Below, in pieces: positions 5,520 to 6,252 of a DNA stretch of 6,252 nt; positions within the stretch are counted from its first letter, which is position 1, and each line of letters starts with the position of its first letter. The notes under the pieces were generated by a model that was given only the letters and a program-made list of their open reading frames with translations, did not search any database and was not told the DNA's origin. This DNA is from Geobacter sp. UBA6802 (GTDB lineage: Bacteria; Desulfobacterota; Desulfuromonadia; Geobacterales; Pseudopelobacteraceae), in assembly GCA_002452325.1 (NCBI GenBank), contig DKFG01000270.1:12238-18489 (forward strand). Direction: 5' to 3'. A program made the position numbers and the translations under genes.

Positions 5520-6252
5520 ATGGCCATCATCAGACCCTTTGCAGCAGTACGCCCGCCGGTTCATCTGGCACCCCGTGTGGCTGCCCTCCCCTACGACGTT
5601 ATGGATGTGGAAGAGGCCCGCAGCATGGCCGGGGATAATCAGGATTCGTTCCTGCATATCTCCCGCCCTGAGATTGACCTGCCCCCGACTGTCGACCCCC
5701 ACGCCGATGAAGTCCATACCAGGGGCAGGCAGAATCTGCAGCAGTTTCTGGAACGCCGGGTACTCTTGCAGGACCCGGCCCCCTGTTACTACATCTACCG
5801 CCAGCGGATGGGCTCCATCGTCCAGACCGGCCTGGTGGCCTGCTCTGCTGTGGATGATTACCAGACCGGCGTGATCAAGAAGCATGAGCATACCCGGGCC
5901 GACAAGGAAGAGGACCGGGTCCGGCATATCGACACCCTGGATGCCAATGATGAGCCGGTCTTCTACATCTTCCGCAGCAATCAGGAGGTTGAGGAAATCC
6001 TGGCCAGCGCAGCCTACGAGCAACCGGACTACCACTTTACCACTGATGATGGCGTGTCTCACACCCTCTGGGTGGTGGGTGACCCGGCGCTGATTGATCA
6101 TCTGACCGGCCTGTTTGAGAAGATCCCCACCCTGTATGTGGCCGACGGCCACCACCGCAGCGCAGCTGCAGCCAGGGTGCGCGACCTGCGCAAGGCCGCC
6201 AACCCCAACCATACCGGTACCGAGGAGTACAACTTCTTCCTGACCGTGATCT
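5520..6252 (+). CDS. DUF1015 family protein, N-terminal part
   Basis: The open frame from ATG 5520 has 244 full codons and runs off the window without a stop. DUF1015 proteins are about 400 residues, so some 40 percent is missing. Recognised family features are the opening IIRPFAAVRPP with ALPYDVMD (residues 22-29), the KKHEHTR block (120-126), DTLDANDEPVFYIF (about 135-148) and the DGHHR motif at 209-213 in LYVADGHHRSAAAA. No signal peptide or membrane segment is seen, so it is probably cytoplasmic. The family has no firmly assigned function known to me. The DGHHR motif recalls the ParB/sulfiredoxin-like fold that includes free-serine kinases (SerK, SbnI), and DUF1015 genes often lie near serine biosynthesis genes in other bacteria, so a role in serine or phosphoserine metabolism is a possible inference only. 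The downstream genes, which would help, are outside the window. Confidence 0.85.
   Translation, partial: MAIIRPFAAVRPPVHLAPRVAALPYDVMDVEEARSMAGDNQDSFLHISRPEIDLPPTVDPHADEVHTRGRQNLQQFLERRVLLQDPAPCYYIYRQRMGSIVQTGLVACSAVDDYQTGVIKKHEHTRADKEEDRVRHIDTLDANDEPVFYIFRSNQEVEEILASAAYEQPDYHFTTDDGVSHTLWVVGDPALIDHLTGLFEKIPTLYVADGHHRSAAAARVRDLRKAANPNHTGTEEYNFFLTVI

Noticed and set aside
5355..6212. A 285-codon open frame on the minus strand opposite the end of the NlpC/P60 gene and the DUF1015 gene
   Set aside because: The + strand has recognisable protein families with good ribosome binding sites throughout; the antisense product has no recognisable domain and no supported start.

Overview
The window is a dense bacterial chromosome segment with every recognisable gene on the + strand, gaps of at most 58 bases, and GC-rich codon use. 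The gene set and order (7TM-HD phosphohydrolase, ybeY, corC, lnt, prfB, SPOR-NlpC/P60 protein, DUF1015 protein) and the protein sequences resemble the Geobacter/Trichlorobacter group of the Desulfuromonadales. That placement is from memory of the families, not from a search. The presence of lnt and a probable lipoprotein fits a Gram-negative envelope.

Layout: (1) 1-576, the C-terminal part of a PgpH/YqfF-type HD phosphohydrolase that begins before the window. (2) 476-952, ybeY, the rRNA maturation endoribonuclease, starting 101 bases inside the end of the first gene. (3) 970-1824, corC/ybeX, a soluble two-CBS-domain protein. (4) 1821-3407, lnt, apolipoprotein N-acyltransferase, overlapping corC by the four bases GTGA. 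(5) 3466-4585, prfB, release factor 2, interrupted by the classic +1 programmed frameshift at an in-frame UGA. (6) 4590-5504, an exported, probably lipid-anchored SPOR plus NlpC/P60 cell-wall hydrolase. (7) 5520 to the window end, the N-terminal 244 codons of a DUF1015 protein.

The first four genes look like one transcription unit and match the E. coli ybeZ-ybeY-ybeX-lnt neighbourhood, with a 7TM-HD gene of the type better known from Firmicutes upstream of ybeY. A weak sigma70-like promoter at the lnt stop codon may give prfB its own transcription; prfB, the hydrolase and the DUF1015 gene are again tightly spaced, each with a clear Shine-Dalgarno sequence. The themes are ribosome maturation and termination (ybeY, possibly corC, prfB) and envelope building (lnt, SPOR-NlpC/P60).

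I see no mobile element, CRISPR array, RNA gene or clear terminator, and no strong candidate for an undescribed system. The points most worth a second look are the 101-base overlap, which a single extra G in the G5 run at 451-455 would remove, and the details of the prfB frameshift site (two in-frame UGA codons and a possible hairpin covering the stimulatory Shine-Dalgarno).
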